The notes: generated by a model not told the origin, from the letters alone. A stretch of DNA of 14,500 nt from Cyanobacteria bacterium RUI128 (GCA_024695725.1 JAILHQ010000018.1:1-14500), one strand, 5' to 3'. Positions 6,540-13,656 are shown, counted from the first letter of the stretch. Translations and numbers: made by a program.

Positions 6540-6621
6540 TTTTCTTTTCCTTTTCTTTTATACGTTAGGCATCAGCAGGGGTAAAATTAATTAACACCCT
6601 CTGAACCGCGTATTATTTAAT

Positions 6622-6960
6622 TTATACGTCTAATTTTTCGCCGCATTTTTTACAAACACGAACTTTTTTTCCGTCAACTACTTCATGTTTAACTCTGGTT
6701 GCTTTTTCACAACTTGGGCAAACAATCATAACGTTAGAGCTGTCCAAAGGTGCTTCGATCTTATTCAAACCGCCCTGGATACCTAACATAGGGTTAGCTT
6801 TTTGAGCCTTCGTTTTCATATTCAAACCTTCAACAATAACTTTTGCTTCTGAAGGGATTGATTTTTTAACGTTTCCTTGTTTTCCTTTATCTTTACCTGT
6901 GGTAACAACAACTCTGTCACCTGTTTTTACGTGTAAAGATTTCTTTTCTTTATCTGTCAT
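6622..6960 (-). CDS. rplX: 50S ribosomal protein L24
   Basis: L24 is an early 23S rRNA-binding assembly initiator near the polypeptide exit tunnel. Residues 11-40 carry the KOW motif (VKTGDRVVVTTGKDKGKQG). The C-terminal part has a four-cysteine zinc ribbon, C81-P-S-C84 and C103-K-K-C106, found in many but not all L24 proteins. I place the start at the ATG at 6960 (MTDKEKK) because GGAG lies seven bases before it. An in-frame ATG at 6972 adds four residues, lacks its own ribosome binding site, and its ATGGAG supplies the one for 6960. The spacer to rplN contains two direct copies of GAAAGCGG (minus strand). Confidence 0.95.
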   Translation of the reverse strand: MTDKEKKSLHVKTGDRVVVTTGKDKGKQGNVKKSIPSEAKVIVEGLNMKTKAQKANPMLGIQGGLNKIEAPLDSSNVMIVCPSCEKATRVKHEVVDGKKVRVCKKCGEKLDV

Positions 6961-7050
6961 TTTTTTCTCCATTATTTTTACTGAACTTTCCGCTTTCGCA
7001 GGTCTGTTCCCGCTTTCTTGAAGATATCAAACTTAACACTCAATATCTTA

Positions 7051-7419
7051 CTAAATTACTTCCGGTGCAAGAGAAACAATCTTCATGAAGTTGTTATCTC
7101 TCAACTCACGAGCAACAGGTCCGAAAACACGTGTTCCTCTTGGGTTACCGTCTTTGTTTATAACTACAGCTGCGTTGTCGTCAAATCTGATTACAGAACC
7201 GTCAGCACGAGTAATGTCGTGTTTTGTTCTAACGATAACTGCTCTTACAACTTCTGACTTCTTAACAGCCATATTAGGAGTAGCATCCTTTACTGTTGCG
7301 ATAACAACATCACCAACTGATGCAAATTTCTTGTTTGAGCTACCCATTACACGGATAACCAACAATTCCTTAGCACCTGTATTGTCTGCTACTGTTAATC
7401 TGGTTTCTTGTTGTATCAT
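7051..7419 (-). CDS. rplN: 50S ribosomal protein L14
   Basis: L14 sits at the subunit interface, forms bridges to 16S rRNA and is the binding site of silencing factor RsfS. The 122-residue protein has the usual full length. It starts [16 protein letters not shown], carries the signature [13 protein letters not shown] and [11 protein letters not shown], and ends [13 protein letters not shown]. That C-terminus closely resembles cyanobacterial L14 and is one of the better clues to the lineage. AAGGA precedes the ATG by eight bases. The 66-base spacer from rpsQ contains an imperfect hairpin (CCCTG...CAGGG on the minus strand). Confidence 0.97.
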   Translation of the reverse strand: MIQQETRLTVADNTGAKELLVIRVMGSSNKKFASVGDVVIATVKDATPNMAVKKSEVVRAVIVRTKHDITRADGSVIRFDDNAAVVINKDGNPRGTRVFGPVARELRDNNFMKIVSLAPEVI

Positions 7420-7485
7420 TTTTCTATTCCTTTTCTTTTGCCTCTCCCTGCTCTCAGACAGGGTTGCTGTTTATTTCGTTACAGA

Positions 7486-7731
7486 CTATCTAGCCTTTTC
7501 AACAATCTCTGATAAAGTCCAACGTTTGCCGCCTGAAATAGGTTTAGACTCAACAATTCTAACTGTATCGCCTATACCACATTCATTGTTAGCATCGTGT
7601 GCTTTATAGTTCTTGTTAGATTCGATAATCTTTTTGTATTTTGGGTGCGGATCGTAAGATGCAACCTTAACTACAATAGTCTTGTCCATCTTATCTGAAA
7701 TAACTACACCTTGTTTTTCTTTCTTAGGCAT
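7486..7731 (-). CDS. rpsQ: 30S ribosomal protein S17
   Basis: S17 is an OB-fold primary binder of the 5' domain of 16S rRNA. The start is the ATG at 7731 (MPKKEKQGVVIS), preceded six bases earlier by a near-ideal AAAGGAGG inside the end of rpmC. A longer open frame exists upstream but is rpmC read in another frame. The 81 residues contain the family blocks GVVISDKMDKTIVVKV, HPKYKKIIESNKNYKAHD and GDTVRIVESKPISGGKRWTL. The first eight bases overlap the last codons of rpmC (ATGCCTAA), implying translational coupling. Confidence 0.96.
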   Translation of the reverse strand: MPKKEKQGVVISDKMDKTIVVKVASYDPHPKYKKIIESNKNYKAHDANNECGIGDTVRIVESKPISGGKRWTLSEIVEKAR

Positions 7732-7921
7732 TTGCTGCCTCCTTTTCTTTGATAACAGTCTTAATACGAGCAATTGTTCTCTTTGTGTTTGCTATTGCAG
7801 CAGGATTTTCTAATCTGTTTGTAGATTTTTGTAATCTGAGATTGAATAATTCCTTCTTCATATCAACTACAAGAGAGTTTAACTCATCAACTGATTTTTC
7901 ACGAATATCTTGTAATTTCAT
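7724..7921 (-). CDS. rpmC: 50S ribosomal protein L29
   Basis: L29 is a small helical hairpin protein at the exit tunnel and part of the docking platform for trigger factor and SRP. The 65 residues fit the family: an N-terminal helix (LQDIREKSVDELNSLVVDMKKELFNLR) and a second helix with the typical N-P-A-x-I...RTIARIKTVIKEKE pattern. AAGGA nine bases before the ATG supports the start. It lies 43 bases downstream of rplP, and its end encodes both its own stop and the ribosome binding site and start of rpsQ. Confidence 0.96.
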   Translation of the reverse strand: MKLQDIREKSVDELNSLVVDMKKELFNLRLQKSTNRLENPAAIANTKRTIARIKTVIKEKEAANA

Positions 7922-7964
7922 TTTTGTTTTTCCTTATACTTTTTCTTACTTACTCAAGTTAAAC

Positions 7965-8381
7965 TTAAGCTTCTGCTTCCTTTTCGACAACCTTAACCTT
8001 GATAGGCAACTTCTGAGCAGCTAATTCTAACGCTCTGATAGCAGTCTTTCTATCAAAATAGTCAAGTTCAAAAAGAATTCTGTTTGGTTTTACAACCGCT
8101 ACCCAATATTCCACATTACCTTTACCTGAACCCATACGAGTTTCTGCAGGTTTTGCAGTAATAGGTTTATCAGGGAATATTTTAATCCATACGTTTCCGC
8201 CTCTTTTGATTTCACGAGTCATAGCACGACGTGCAGCCTCTATCTGACGGCTTGTAATCCAGCCAGGTTCAAGCGCTCTGAGTGCATAACGACCGAATTC
8301 GAATTCTGTACCTCTTGTTTCAGTACCTTTCATTCTACCTTTCATCATTTTGCGGAATTTTGTTTTCTTAGGCATTAACAT
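7965..8381 (-). CDS. rplP: 50S ribosomal protein L16
   Basis: L16 binds 23S and 5S rRNA near the A-site tRNA elbow and is needed late in 50S assembly. The 138-residue length matches the family. Visible blocks are [19 protein letters not shown] at the N-terminus, [21 protein letters not shown] at about 36-56, the universally conserved [28 protein letters not shown] at about 61-88, and the [27 protein letters not shown]-terminal region. AGGAG ten bases before the ATG supports the first methionine; Met3 is an alternative. Twenty bases separate it from rpsC. Confidence 0.97.
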   Translation of the reverse strand: MLMPKKTKFRKMMKGRMKGTETRGTEFEFGRYALRALEPGWITSRQIEAARRAMTREIKRGGNVWIKIFPDKPITAKPAETRMGSGKGNVEYWVAVVKPNRILFELDYFDRKTAIRALELAAQKLPIKVKVVEKEAEA

Positions 8382-8401
8382 TGTTATTGTTCTCCTATAT
8401 C

Positions 8402-9136
8402 TTACTTGTTATCTTCTGCAGATTTTCCGCCACGTCTTGCACGCTTGTTGAATTTGTCTGCTGAATCTTTTGTGTTCTTACTCTTGATGTTTTGATCAGC
8501 TTTTTCGCCCGGCATTAAATCGCCTTTGAAAATCCAAACCTTAACACCAATCTTACCCATTATAGTATCTGCTTCGGTGAAGCCGTAATCAACATCAGCT
8601 CTTAAAGTCTGAAGAGGAATTCTTCCTTCTTTAGCCCATTCTGAACGAGCGATTTCAGCACCGCCTAAACGACCTGATACCATAACTTTAATACCTTGAG
8701 CACCTGCTCTCATCGTTCTTTGCATTGCCTGCTTCATAGCACGTCTGAATGCAACACGCTTTTCTAATTGTTGAGCAATTGCTTCACCTACCAGCTGTGC
8801 GTCTAAGTCGATTCTTGCAACTTCTACCACATTAATCAGGATGTTACGTCCTAAATATTTAGATACTTCCTTCTTAAGATCGTCAATTCCCTGACCGCCG
8901 CGTCCTACAACAATACCAGGTTTTGCTGTAACAACTGTTATTGTTGTACTCTGTGATTTTCTGTCAATAAGAATTCTTGAAACGCCTGCTGCGTATAATT
9001 TTTTCTTGATAAATTTTCTGATTTTAGCATCTTCTGCTACAAAACCGGCGTAGTCTTTAACCTTAGCATACCAAGTGCTTAACCAAGGTTTGATTATACC
9101 TACTCTAAATCCGGTTGGATGTGTTTTTTGTCCCAT
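8402..9136 (-). CDS. rpsC: 30S ribosomal protein S3
   Basis: S3 lines the mRNA entry channel of the small subunit and contributes to mRNA unwinding. The 244-residue protein starts [15 protein letters not shown] type II KH domain follows, with the GxxG loop at G78-R-G-G81 in [10 protein letters not shown], and then the C-terminal domain with [26 protein letters not shown] and the [19 protein letters not shown] signature. The last 35 residues form a basic, probably disordered tail. AAGGA overlaps the stop of rplV and lies 11 bases upstream in the 11-base spacer, suggesting coupling. Confidence 0.97.
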   Translation of the reverse strand: MGQKTHPTGFRVGIIKPWLSTWYAKVKDYAGFVAEDAKIRKFIKKKLYAAGVSRILIDRKSQSTTITVVTAKPGIVVGRGGQGIDDLKKEVSKYLGRNILINVVEVARIDLDAQLVGEAIAQQLEKRVAFRRAMKQAMQRTMRAGAQGIKVMVSGRLGGAEIARSEWAKEGRIPLQTLRADVDYGFTEADTIMGKIGVKVWIFKGDLMPGEKADQNIKSKNTKDSADKFNKRARRGGKSAEDNK

Positions 9137-9147
9137 TTTATTTTTCC

Positions 9148-9486
9148 TTATTTATTTCCATCACTAACTACTACTGTGAGGTGAGAAGTTCTCTTAAGTC
9201 TTCTGTAAATACGACCTTGAGCTCTTGGCTTACCTCTTTTGTATGTTGCACTTTCGTCTGCATAGATTTCAGAAATCTTGAGTGCATCTTCACTAACACC
9301 AAATTTTTCTTTAGCGTTTGCAATAGCTGCAACCAAATTCTTTTCTACAACCTTAGCAGCAAAATAAGGCATAAAACGCAACATAACTTTAGCGTCTTTA
9401 ACTGCTTTACCTCTGACTTCGTTGATTACTCTGCGAAGTTTTCTTGCAGTCATTTTTATATCTGTTTGTCTTGCTTTTGCTTCCAT
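9148..9486 (-). CDS. rplV: 50S ribosomal protein L22
   Basis: L22 spans the large subunit, and its long beta-hairpin lines the nascent-peptide tunnel near the macrolide site. The 112 residues show the N-terminal [16 protein letters not shown] block, an NAKEKFG central element and the hairpin region [20 protein letters not shown] followed by TVVVSD. AAGGA eight bases before the ATG supports the start. MTARK at residue 12 is a less likely alternative. Its length is in the normal range, and I see no insertion in the tunnel hairpin. Confidence 0.97.
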   Translation of the reverse strand: MEAKARQTDIKMTARKLRRVINEVRGKAVKDAKVMLRFMPYFAAKVVEKNLVAAIANAKEKFGVSEDALKISEIYADESATYKRGKPRAQGRIYRRLKRTSHLTVVVSDGNK

Positions 9487-9519
9487 TTTTGTATTCCTTT
9501 TTCTTTTTTAGTTAATAAA

Positions 9520-9798
9520 CTATTTTCTCTTAGCTATGTCAGAACCTGCGTGTCCTCTGTAAAGTCTTGTAGGTGCAAATTCCCCCAACTTGTGACCAAT
9601 CATCTGCTCAGTAACATATACAGGAACGTGAGTTTTCCCGTTGTGAACAGCGATTGTGTGTCCTAACATATCCGGAATTATCATTGATGCCCTAGACCAA
9701 GTCTTGATTACTTTCTTTTCAGAATTAGCATTCATCTTGTCTATTTTCTTTTGTAGAGATTCTTCTACGTAAGGGCCTTTTTTTAATGAACGTGCCAT
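9520..9798 (-). CDS. rpsS: 30S ribosomal protein S19
   Basis: S19 sits in the head of the small subunit with S13 and contacts the A-site finger and tRNA. The 92 residues are the standard length: [15 protein letters not shown] at the start, [43 protein letters not shown] in the middle and the [10 protein letters not shown] signature near the end. AAGGAG lies six bases before the ATG. The upstream spacer to rplB contains a perfect seven-bp palindrome (9821-9837). Confidence 0.97.
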   Translation of the reverse strand: MARSLKKGPYVEESLQKKIDKMNANSEKKVIKTWSRASMIIPDMLGHTIAVHNGKTHVPVYVTEQMIGHKLGEFAPTRLYRGHAGSDIAKRK

Positions 9799-9820
9799 TA
9801 ATTTCTCCTTTTTATTACTT

Positions 9821-9837
9821 GGTAGACTCAGTCTACC
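9821..9837. repeat. Perfect hairpin in the rplB-rpsS spacer
   Basis: GGTAGAC-tca-GTCTACC is a seven-bp perfect palindrome with a three-base loop, filling much of the 47-base spacer. It stops about ten bases before the rpsS ribosome binding site. There is no T-tract on the minus strand, so it is not a terminator. It could be an mRNA processing or stability element. Confidence 0.6.
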
Positions 9838-9845
9838 CTACTTTC

Positions 9846-10673
9846 CTATTTTTTTCTGCGTCTTACAATTAACTTGTTAGAAGCTTTGTTTTTCTTACGT
9901 GTCTTATAACCAAGTGCCGGTTTGCCCCAAGGTGTCTTAGGGTGTCCGCCAGGACCTGTTTTACCTTCACCACCACCGTGAGGGTGATCGCAAGGGTTCA
10001 TTGTTACACCACGTACGGTAGGTCTGATACCCATGTATCTTTTTCTGCCGGCTTTACCAATCTTTAAGTTCTTGAATTCTGAATTACCCAATGAACCGAT
10101 TGTAGCCATACATTCTTTTCTTACCATTCTCATTTCGCCTGATGGTAATTTAACTGTTACATAGTTGCCTTCCTTAGCCATAACCTGTGCAGAATTACCT
10201 GCTGATCTGACCATCTTACCACCTCTTCCAGGTTCAAGTTCAATATTATGAACAATTGTACCTAAAGGAATGATATCTAAAGGCATAGCGTTACCTGTTT
10301 GAACAGGTGCTTCTAAACCACTTAAAATCACATCGCCTACATTTAAACCTTCAGGTGTTAGGATATATCTCTTTTCACCATCTGCGTAGAATACTAATGA
10401 AATTCTAACATTTCTGTTTGGATCGTATTCGATAGTCTTAACTGTACCCGGTACGCCAAACTTTTCACGTTTGAAATCAATAATACGGTAAGCTTTCTTA
10501 ACTCCGCCACCTTTATGACGGCAAGTGATTCTACCGGTATTGTTTCTACCTGCTGTTTTCTTTATTGGCTTTAATAATGATTTTTCTGGAGTTGATGTAG
10601 TGATTTCTTGATAATCACTTACTATCATGCCTCTTTGTCCCGGAGACGTCGGATTAATTTTTCTAGTTGCCAT
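9846..10673 (-). CDS. rplB: 50S ribosomal protein L2
   Basis: L2 supports the peptidyl transferase centre and bridge B7b, and is among the most conserved ribosomal proteins. The 275-residue length is normal. Visible blocks include [20 protein letters not shown] (about 31-50), [19 protein letters not shown] (52-70), the SH3-like middle with [14 protein letters not shown] (146-159), and [13 protein letters not shown] (225-237), which contains the conserved histidine His230. The extended basic C-terminus ends in RRRKK. AGGAG nine bases before the ATG supports the start. The early [11 protein letters not shown] stretch resembles cyanobacterial L2. Confidence 0.98.
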   Translation of the reverse strand: MATRKINPTSPGQRGMIVSDYQEITTSTPEKSLLKPIKKTAGRNNTGRITCRHKGGGVKKAYRIIDFKREKFGVPGTVKTIEYDPNRNVRISLVFYADGEKRYILTPEGLNVGDVILSGLEAPVQTGNAMPLDIIPLGTIVHNIELEPGRGGKMVRSAGNSAQVMAKEGNYVTVKLPSGEMRMVRKECMATIGSLGNSEFKNLKIGKAGRKRYMGIRPTVRGVTMNPCDHPHGGGEGKTGPGGHPKTPWGKPALGYKTRKKNKASNKLIVRRRKK

Positions 10674-10695
10674 TTTAATTTTCTCCTATTTATAT

Positions 10696-10708
10696 CGGGC
10701 TTTGCCCG
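10696..10708. repeat. Perfect hairpin in the rplW-rplB spacer
   Basis: CGGGC-ttt-GCCCG is a GC-only five-bp palindrome in an otherwise AT-rich 46-base spacer, just upstream of the rplB ribosome binding site. It lacks a T-tract. Like the palindrome before rpsS, it may set local mRNA structure or processing. Confidence 0.55.
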
Positions 10709-10719
10709 TTTGGCTTTAA

Positions 10720-11016
10720 TTAAGCACCAACTAATTCTTCGATTGGATCACCTTCGATAGTAACGATTGCTTTTCTTGAAGAATCTGTTCTACCGAATTT
10801 GTAACCCATTCTCTTAGAATGAGATGGCATATATACTGTTCTTACTTTTTTTACTTTTCTACCAGGGAATGCTAATTCTACTGCTTGAGCGATTTCTACC
10901 TTTGTAGCATCTTCCTTAACTTCGAATGTATATTGTCCCATAGTAGTTGCTATCATAGACTTTTCAGTAATGATAGGCTTCTTTATGATGTCGTATAATC
11001 TTTCCTTGTTACTCAT
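10720..11016 (-). CDS. rplW: 50S ribosomal protein L23
   Basis: L23 lies at the tunnel exit and is the main docking site for trigger factor and SRP. The 98-residue protein has the N-terminal YDIIKKPIITEKS block, a central AQAVELAFPGRKVKKVRTV segment and the basic loop SHSKRMGYKFGRTDSSRKAIVTI. Its ATG overlaps the rplD stop codon by one base (TAATG), and GGAGGG lies nine bases upstream inside the rplD end. That is a classic arrangement for coupled translation of L4 and L23. Confidence 0.97.
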   Translation of the reverse strand: MSNKERLYDIIKKPIITEKSMIATTMGQYTFEVKEDATKVEIAQAVELAFPGRKVKKVRTVYMPSHSKRMGYKFGRTDSSRKAIVTIEGDPIEELVGA

Positions 11017-11639
11017 TATTGTAATCCCTCCGTTATTGCATTTACTGCAGCTTCTGTCATTACAACATAATCAGCTTCAAGTAAATCTTTTACGTTCAAG
11101 TTGGTAGGTAAAATCATCTTAACTGTAGGGATGTTTCTGCCTGCCAATGATAAGAATTTATTTTCTTCTGCTTTTGTATCCGCAACGATAAGGACTTTAC
11201 CTGTTACATTTAAAGATTTTAAAGCTGCAGCAACTAATTTAGTCTTAGGTGCATCAATAGCTGAGAAATCTTTAACAAGAACAAGCTGATCAGCTCTTGC
11301 TGATAAAGCAGATTTGAGAGCTAATTTTCTAGCCTTTTGAGGCATAGCCAAATCGTAGTTTCTTGGTTTTGGTCCAAAGATAACACCACCACCAGCGAAC
11401 AATGGAGATCTTGTTGAACCTGCTCTTGCTCTACCGGTACCTTTTTGTTTCCATGGTTTTCTTCCGCCGCCTGAAACTTCTGCTCTTGTTTTTGCACAAG
11501 CGTTACCTGAACGTGCGTTGTTTAATTGTCTTCTTAATGCCAAATGCATTACGTGCATATTAGGTTCAATACCGAAAACTTCTTTGTTTAAGGTAATATC
11601 GCCTAATGCTTCGCCTTTTGTATTTAATAATTTTGCCAT
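11016..11639 (-). CDS. rplD: 50S ribosomal protein L4
   Basis: L4 is an early 23S rRNA binder whose extended loop reaches the exit tunnel. In E. coli it also autoregulates the S10 operon; whether it does so here is unknown. The 207 residues contain MHVMHLALRRQLNNARSG (28-45) and the tunnel loop with EVSGGGRKPWKQKGTGRARAG (54-74) and SPLFAGGGVIFGPKPRNY (78-95). The globular C-terminal part has the usual VLIVADT and NIPTVKMILPTNLNVKDLLEADYVVMTEAAV elements. AAGGA nine bases before the ATG supports the start. A 204-base spacer with repeat-like sequence separates it from rplC. Confidence 0.97.
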   Translation of the reverse strand: MAKLLNTKGEALGDITLNKEVFGIEPNMHVMHLALRRQLNNARSGNACAKTRAEVSGGGRKPWKQKGTGRARAGSTRSPLFAGGGVIFGPKPRNYDLAMPQKARKLALKSALSARADQLVLVKDFSAIDAPKTKLVAAALKSLNVTGKVLIVADTKAEENKFLSLAGRNIPTVKMILPTNLNVKDLLEADYVVMTEAAVNAITEGLQ

Positions 11640-11843
11640 TTTTCTTTTTCCTTTTGCTTTCCGTCTACCCCTTTTCGATTACCTCTCGATTTATTCGGGC
11701 TTGTGATTTCTTCACTTCGTTCTCAAAAACTTCGTTTTTGGTCACTTCGCCGAAATCTTTACCCTTATGAGTTTCGCTACGCTACACTCTACCGAAAAAT
11801 CGATTTTATATGGCAGAAGCGGCTTGTATTGTCTTACAGTGGA
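11640..11843. repeat. rplC-rplD spacer with dispersed-repeat-like sequence
   Basis: The 204-base gap is unusually long for this operon position. It contains a hairpin CAAAAAC-ttc-GTTTTTG (11724-11740), two copies of the CACTTCG motif, and GATTTCTTCACTTCGTTC (11705-11722), which resembles the palindrome at 5929-5961. TTCGGGCTTGTGATT (11694-11708) is nearly repeated in the rpsJ-rplC spacer at 12665-12678. On the minus strand a 38-codon frame (11781-11665) is open without an ATG; it contains EVTKNEVFENEV and looks like repeat sequence rather than a gene. I think this is an inserted repeat element, but its copy number in the genome is unknown. Confidence 0.45.
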
Positions 11844-12482
11844 TTAACCGTTCCATTTTGTTCTAGAAGGAGTAATTGTAACCAATCTGCCTTCACAACC
11901 CGGAACTGAACCCTTAATTAATACTAAATTGTTTTCGCTATCAACCTTAACTAATTTCAACTTAGTAATAGTAACTCTTTCATTACCCATGTTACCTGCC
12001 ATTCTTTTACCCTTGATAACACGTGAAGGAGTTGTACCGGCACCAATTGAACCAGGTTCTCTGTGATTCTTTGAACCGTGTCCCATTGGTCCTCTTCCAA
12101 AGTTATGTCTTTTAACTGTACCTTGGAAACCTTTACCTATTGAGTGTCCGACAACATCAACCTTCTGAATACCGTCTAAAACTGATAATTCAATCTGTTG
12201 ACCAACAGTAAATGCTGATGGATCTTCAACTCTGAACTCTTGTAAATGTCTGTAATTTTCAAGGTTATTCTTCTTGAAGTGACCAATTTGAGCCTTTGTT
12301 AAGTGTTTTTCCTTAGCTGCAACTGTACCAACCTGGATAGCGTTGTAACCATCTGTTTCAACAGTCTTAACTTGTGTAACCACAATCGGATCAACCTTGA
12401 TTACAGTAACAGGAACTGCCAAACCTTGTTCATCAAAGATTTGAGTCATCCCTAACTTTTTACCTATTACACCTAGTGTCAT
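11844..12482 (-). CDS. rplC: 50S ribosomal protein L3
   Basis: L3 initiates 50S assembly, and its internal loop reaches the peptidyl transferase centre. The 212-residue protein begins MTLGVIGKKLGMTQIF. It contains VVGHSIGKGFQGTVKRHNF (110-128) and the extended loop GRGPMGHGSKNHREPGSIGAG (129-149), followed by KGKRMAGNMGNERVT. This is the normal length and architecture. AAGG nine bases before the ATG supports the start. It has its own candidate promoter and a structured leader in the 222-base gap after rpsJ, so it may be transcribed and controlled separately from rpsJ. Confidence 0.97.
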   Translation of the reverse strand: MTLGVIGKKLGMTQIFDEQGLAVPVTVIKVDPIVVTQVKTVETDGYNAIQVGTVAAKEKHLTKAQIGHFKKNNLENYRHLQEFRVEDPSAFTVGQQIELSVLDGIQKVDVVGHSIGKGFQGTVKRHNFGRGPMGHGSKNHREPGSIGAGTTPSRVIKGKRMAGNMGNERVTITKLKLVKVDSENNLVLIKGSVPGCEGRLVTITPSRTKWNG

Positions 12483-12613
12483 AATTTTCTACCTTTCTGG
12501 GTACACTAAATATGCGTAATACACCTAAAAGTGTTAACTTAATATTCATTTCCCCTGCGAGCGCTACTAATACCTTTGAGGCTATTGCCCCACGCCTTTC
12601 AAAAGACGTTGTA
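12483..12613 (-). promoter_or_regulatory. Structured leader of rplC with adjacent hairpins
   Basis: Downstream of the candidate promoter the minus-strand RNA would begin with two directly adjacent hairpins. The first is ACGUCUU-uuga-AAGGCGU (bases 12609-12592; one G-U pair) and the second is GGGGC-aata-GCCUC (12591-12578; one G-U pair). A third, weaker ACAC/GUGU stem follows. A 29-codon frame (12549-12460), starting two bases after a GGGG and overlapping the rplC start out of frame, is also open. The layout suggests a ribosomal protein autoregulatory leader, but I do not recognise a known family. Confidence 0.4.
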
Positions 12614-12619
12614 GTTCAC

Positions 12620-12648
12620 ATTATCTGCAAAATGCTATAAGTTTTCAA
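12620..12648 (-). promoter_or_regulatory. Candidate sigma-70 promoter for rplC
   Basis: On the minus strand TTGAAA (12648-12643) and GATAAT (12625-12620) are separated by exactly 17 bases, with a TG a few bases before the -10. The pair lies between rpsJ and rplC and predicts a start near 12613. Confidence 0.55.
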
Positions 12649-12669
12649 AAAACTGATTTAAATGTTCGG

Positions 12670-12697
12670 CTTGTGATTAAATTCCTCGTGATTAAAT
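12670..12697. repeat. Two 13-bp direct repeats upstream of the rplC promoter
   Basis: CTTGTGATTAAAT (12670-12682) and CTCGTGATTAAAT (12685-12697) differ at one base and have a 15-bp period. They sit just after the rpsJ stop and about 22-50 bases upstream of the rplC -35 element. This position would suit an activator site, but they may equally be part of a repeat element, since TTCGGCTTGTGATT also resembles 11694-11708. Confidence 0.5.
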
Positions 12698-12704
12698 ATC
12701 AAAA

Positions 12705-13025
12705 TTATAATTTAACTTCAATATCTACCCCTGCCGGTAAATCTAATCTGCTGAGTTCTTCAGTAGTTTGTTGTGTTGGTTCATATATATCGATAATTCT
12801 CTTGTGAGTTCTTAATTCAAAGTGTTCACGAGATTTCTTATCAACGTGTGGTGAACGCAATACACAATAAATACGTCTTTTTGTAGGCAAAGGAATAGGG
12901 CCTGCTACTTTTGCGTCTGTTCTTTTAGCTGTTTCAACAATCTTTTCAGCAGATAAATCTACCAATTTGTGTTCATAAGCTTTCAAACAAACTCTGATTC
13001 TTTGTCTTTTTGCTGTAGTTGCCAT
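12705..13025 (-). CDS. rpsJ: 30S ribosomal protein S10
   Basis: S10 is a head protein of the small subunit and also the NusE partner of NusB in transcription antitermination. I place the start at the ATG at 13025 ([12 protein letters not shown]). It has AAAGGA upstream and gives 106 residues, the family size. An in-frame ATG at 13064 would add 13 residues not typical of S10. Conserved blocks are [34 protein letters not shown] (41-74) and the cyanobacterial-like tail [13 protein letters not shown]. It heads the operon and has its own promoter. In typical cyanobacteria rpsJ instead follows tuf in the str operon. Confidence 0.97.
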   Translation of the reverse strand: MATTAKRQRIRVCLKAYEHKLVDLSAEKIVETAKRTDAKVAGPIPLPTKRRIYCVLRSPHVDKKSREHFELRTHKRIIDIYEPTQQTTEELSRLDLPAGVDIEVKL

Positions 13026-13121
13026 TTCTTTTTCCTTTATCTGTTTTGTACTATCGACGGCCAAAACCGCCCACTATAAGTGATTCTTGCTATTTATAAA
13101 AAATTTCGGTCTCACTATAGC
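13026..13121 (-). promoter_or_regulatory. S10 operon leader with inverted repeats
   Basis: The predicted rpsJ leader of about 96 bases contains CTATAGTGA (13120-13112), which can pair with TCACTTATAG (13083-13074) with one bulged base. The second strand can alternatively fold on itself (CACT-tat-AGTG). A second hairpin is GGCGG-uuuugg-CCGUC (13071-13056). The competing folds and the position at the operon head suggest control by a ribosomal protein, but no known leader motif is evident. Confidence 0.4.
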
Positions 13122-13127
13122 ACTCTA

Positions 13128-13156
13128 ATCCTATAATAAACATAATTTACAGTCAA
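13128..13156 (-). promoter_or_regulatory. Candidate main promoter of the S10 operon
   Basis: On the minus strand TTGACT (13156-13151) and TAGGAT (13133-13128) are 17 bases apart; a TATAGG two bases upstream is an alternative -10. It lies between the terminator of the upstream gene pair and rpsJ, exactly where an operon promoter is expected. Confidence 0.6.
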
Positions 13157-13204
13157 CAAGGGGATAATGATTTTTCTTTATTATCTTAATAAATCTTTAT
13201 ACAG

Positions 13205-13244
13205 AAAAAAGTCACTCTGCTCTTTTTGAACAAAGTGACTTTTT
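13205..13244 (-). terminator. Strong Rho-independent terminator after the small paralogous genes
   Basis: The minus strand forms a 16-bp stem (13243-13228 with 13222-13207, two G-U pairs) around an AAAAA loop. The core is AGTCACT/AGTGACT, followed by a run of six T residues. It lies 18 bases after the stop of the 13262-13630 gene and insulates the S10 operon from it. Confidence 0.92.
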
Positions 13245-13261
13245 CATTTATTATTTTATAA

Positions 13262-13630
13262 CTATTGTTCTTTTGAATGCTCAGCCTTTTTGAGTTTAAT
13301 CAAATCTATGCAAGCACCGATTGCTGTTCCGATACCGGCTGACAATATAATCCCTGAAGCGATTACTGAAGGTTTTCTCAGGGTTTTCAAAGAATTTTTT
13401 ATGGATTTTGAAACAGTTGTATTTTTCAGATCGATACCATGATTTGAGTAAATCCTCTTCATGTCTGAGATATAATCTCTTTTCTGCGCAATAGTAGGAT
13501 TTCCTCTCATTGGTAAAAGAGTTGCTCTTGTCAACTGATACGTTGCGGCACCACCTGCCGCACCAATAAGCGCACCTGCAATACCGCACTTTGCAGATAA
13601 ATTATATTTCGACGTTTTATTAACTTCCAT
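13262..13630 (-). CDS. Small glycine-zipper membrane-type protein, function unknown
   Basis: I do not recognise a named family. The 122-residue protein has two glycine/alanine-rich hydrophobic segments, about residues 14-32 (GIAGALIGAAGGAA) and 88-110 (VIASGIILSAGIGTAIGA). Both have small-residue spacing typical of glycine zippers that pack in membranes. The linker is polar and basic with a KRIYSNHGIDL motif followed by TTVSKSIKNSLK, and the C-terminus is charged. It is a paralogue of the gene immediately upstream: both start MEVN and share the IY...G...TTVSK linker. GAGG seven bases before the ATG supports the start. The two genes are 26 bases apart, probably co-transcribed, and end at a strong terminator. 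A cell-envelope role is only a guess. Confidence 0.8.
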   Translation of the reverse strand: MEVNKTSKYNLSAKCGIAGALIGAAGGAATYQLTRATLLPMRGNPTIAQKRDYISDMKRIYSNHGIDLKNTTVSKSIKNSLKTLRKPSVIASGIILSAGIGTAIGACIDLIKLKKAEHSKEQ

Positions 13631-13656
13631 TTTATACCTCAGCTTTTATACTATAC

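Noticed and set aside
7085..7609. Plus-strand open frame of 174 codons
   Set aside because: It lies antisense across rplN and rpsQ, has a composition expected from the opposite frame of those genes, and lacks a ribosome binding site.
9115..9666. Plus-strand open frame of 183 codons
   Set aside because: It is antisense to rplV and rpsS, has a biased, low-information translation and no start signal.
13296..13589. Minus-strand frame of 97 codons inside the small glycine-zipper gene
   Set aside because: It overlaps the better-supported gene in another frame, has no ribosome binding site and its translation is rich in Arg, Cys and Tyr.
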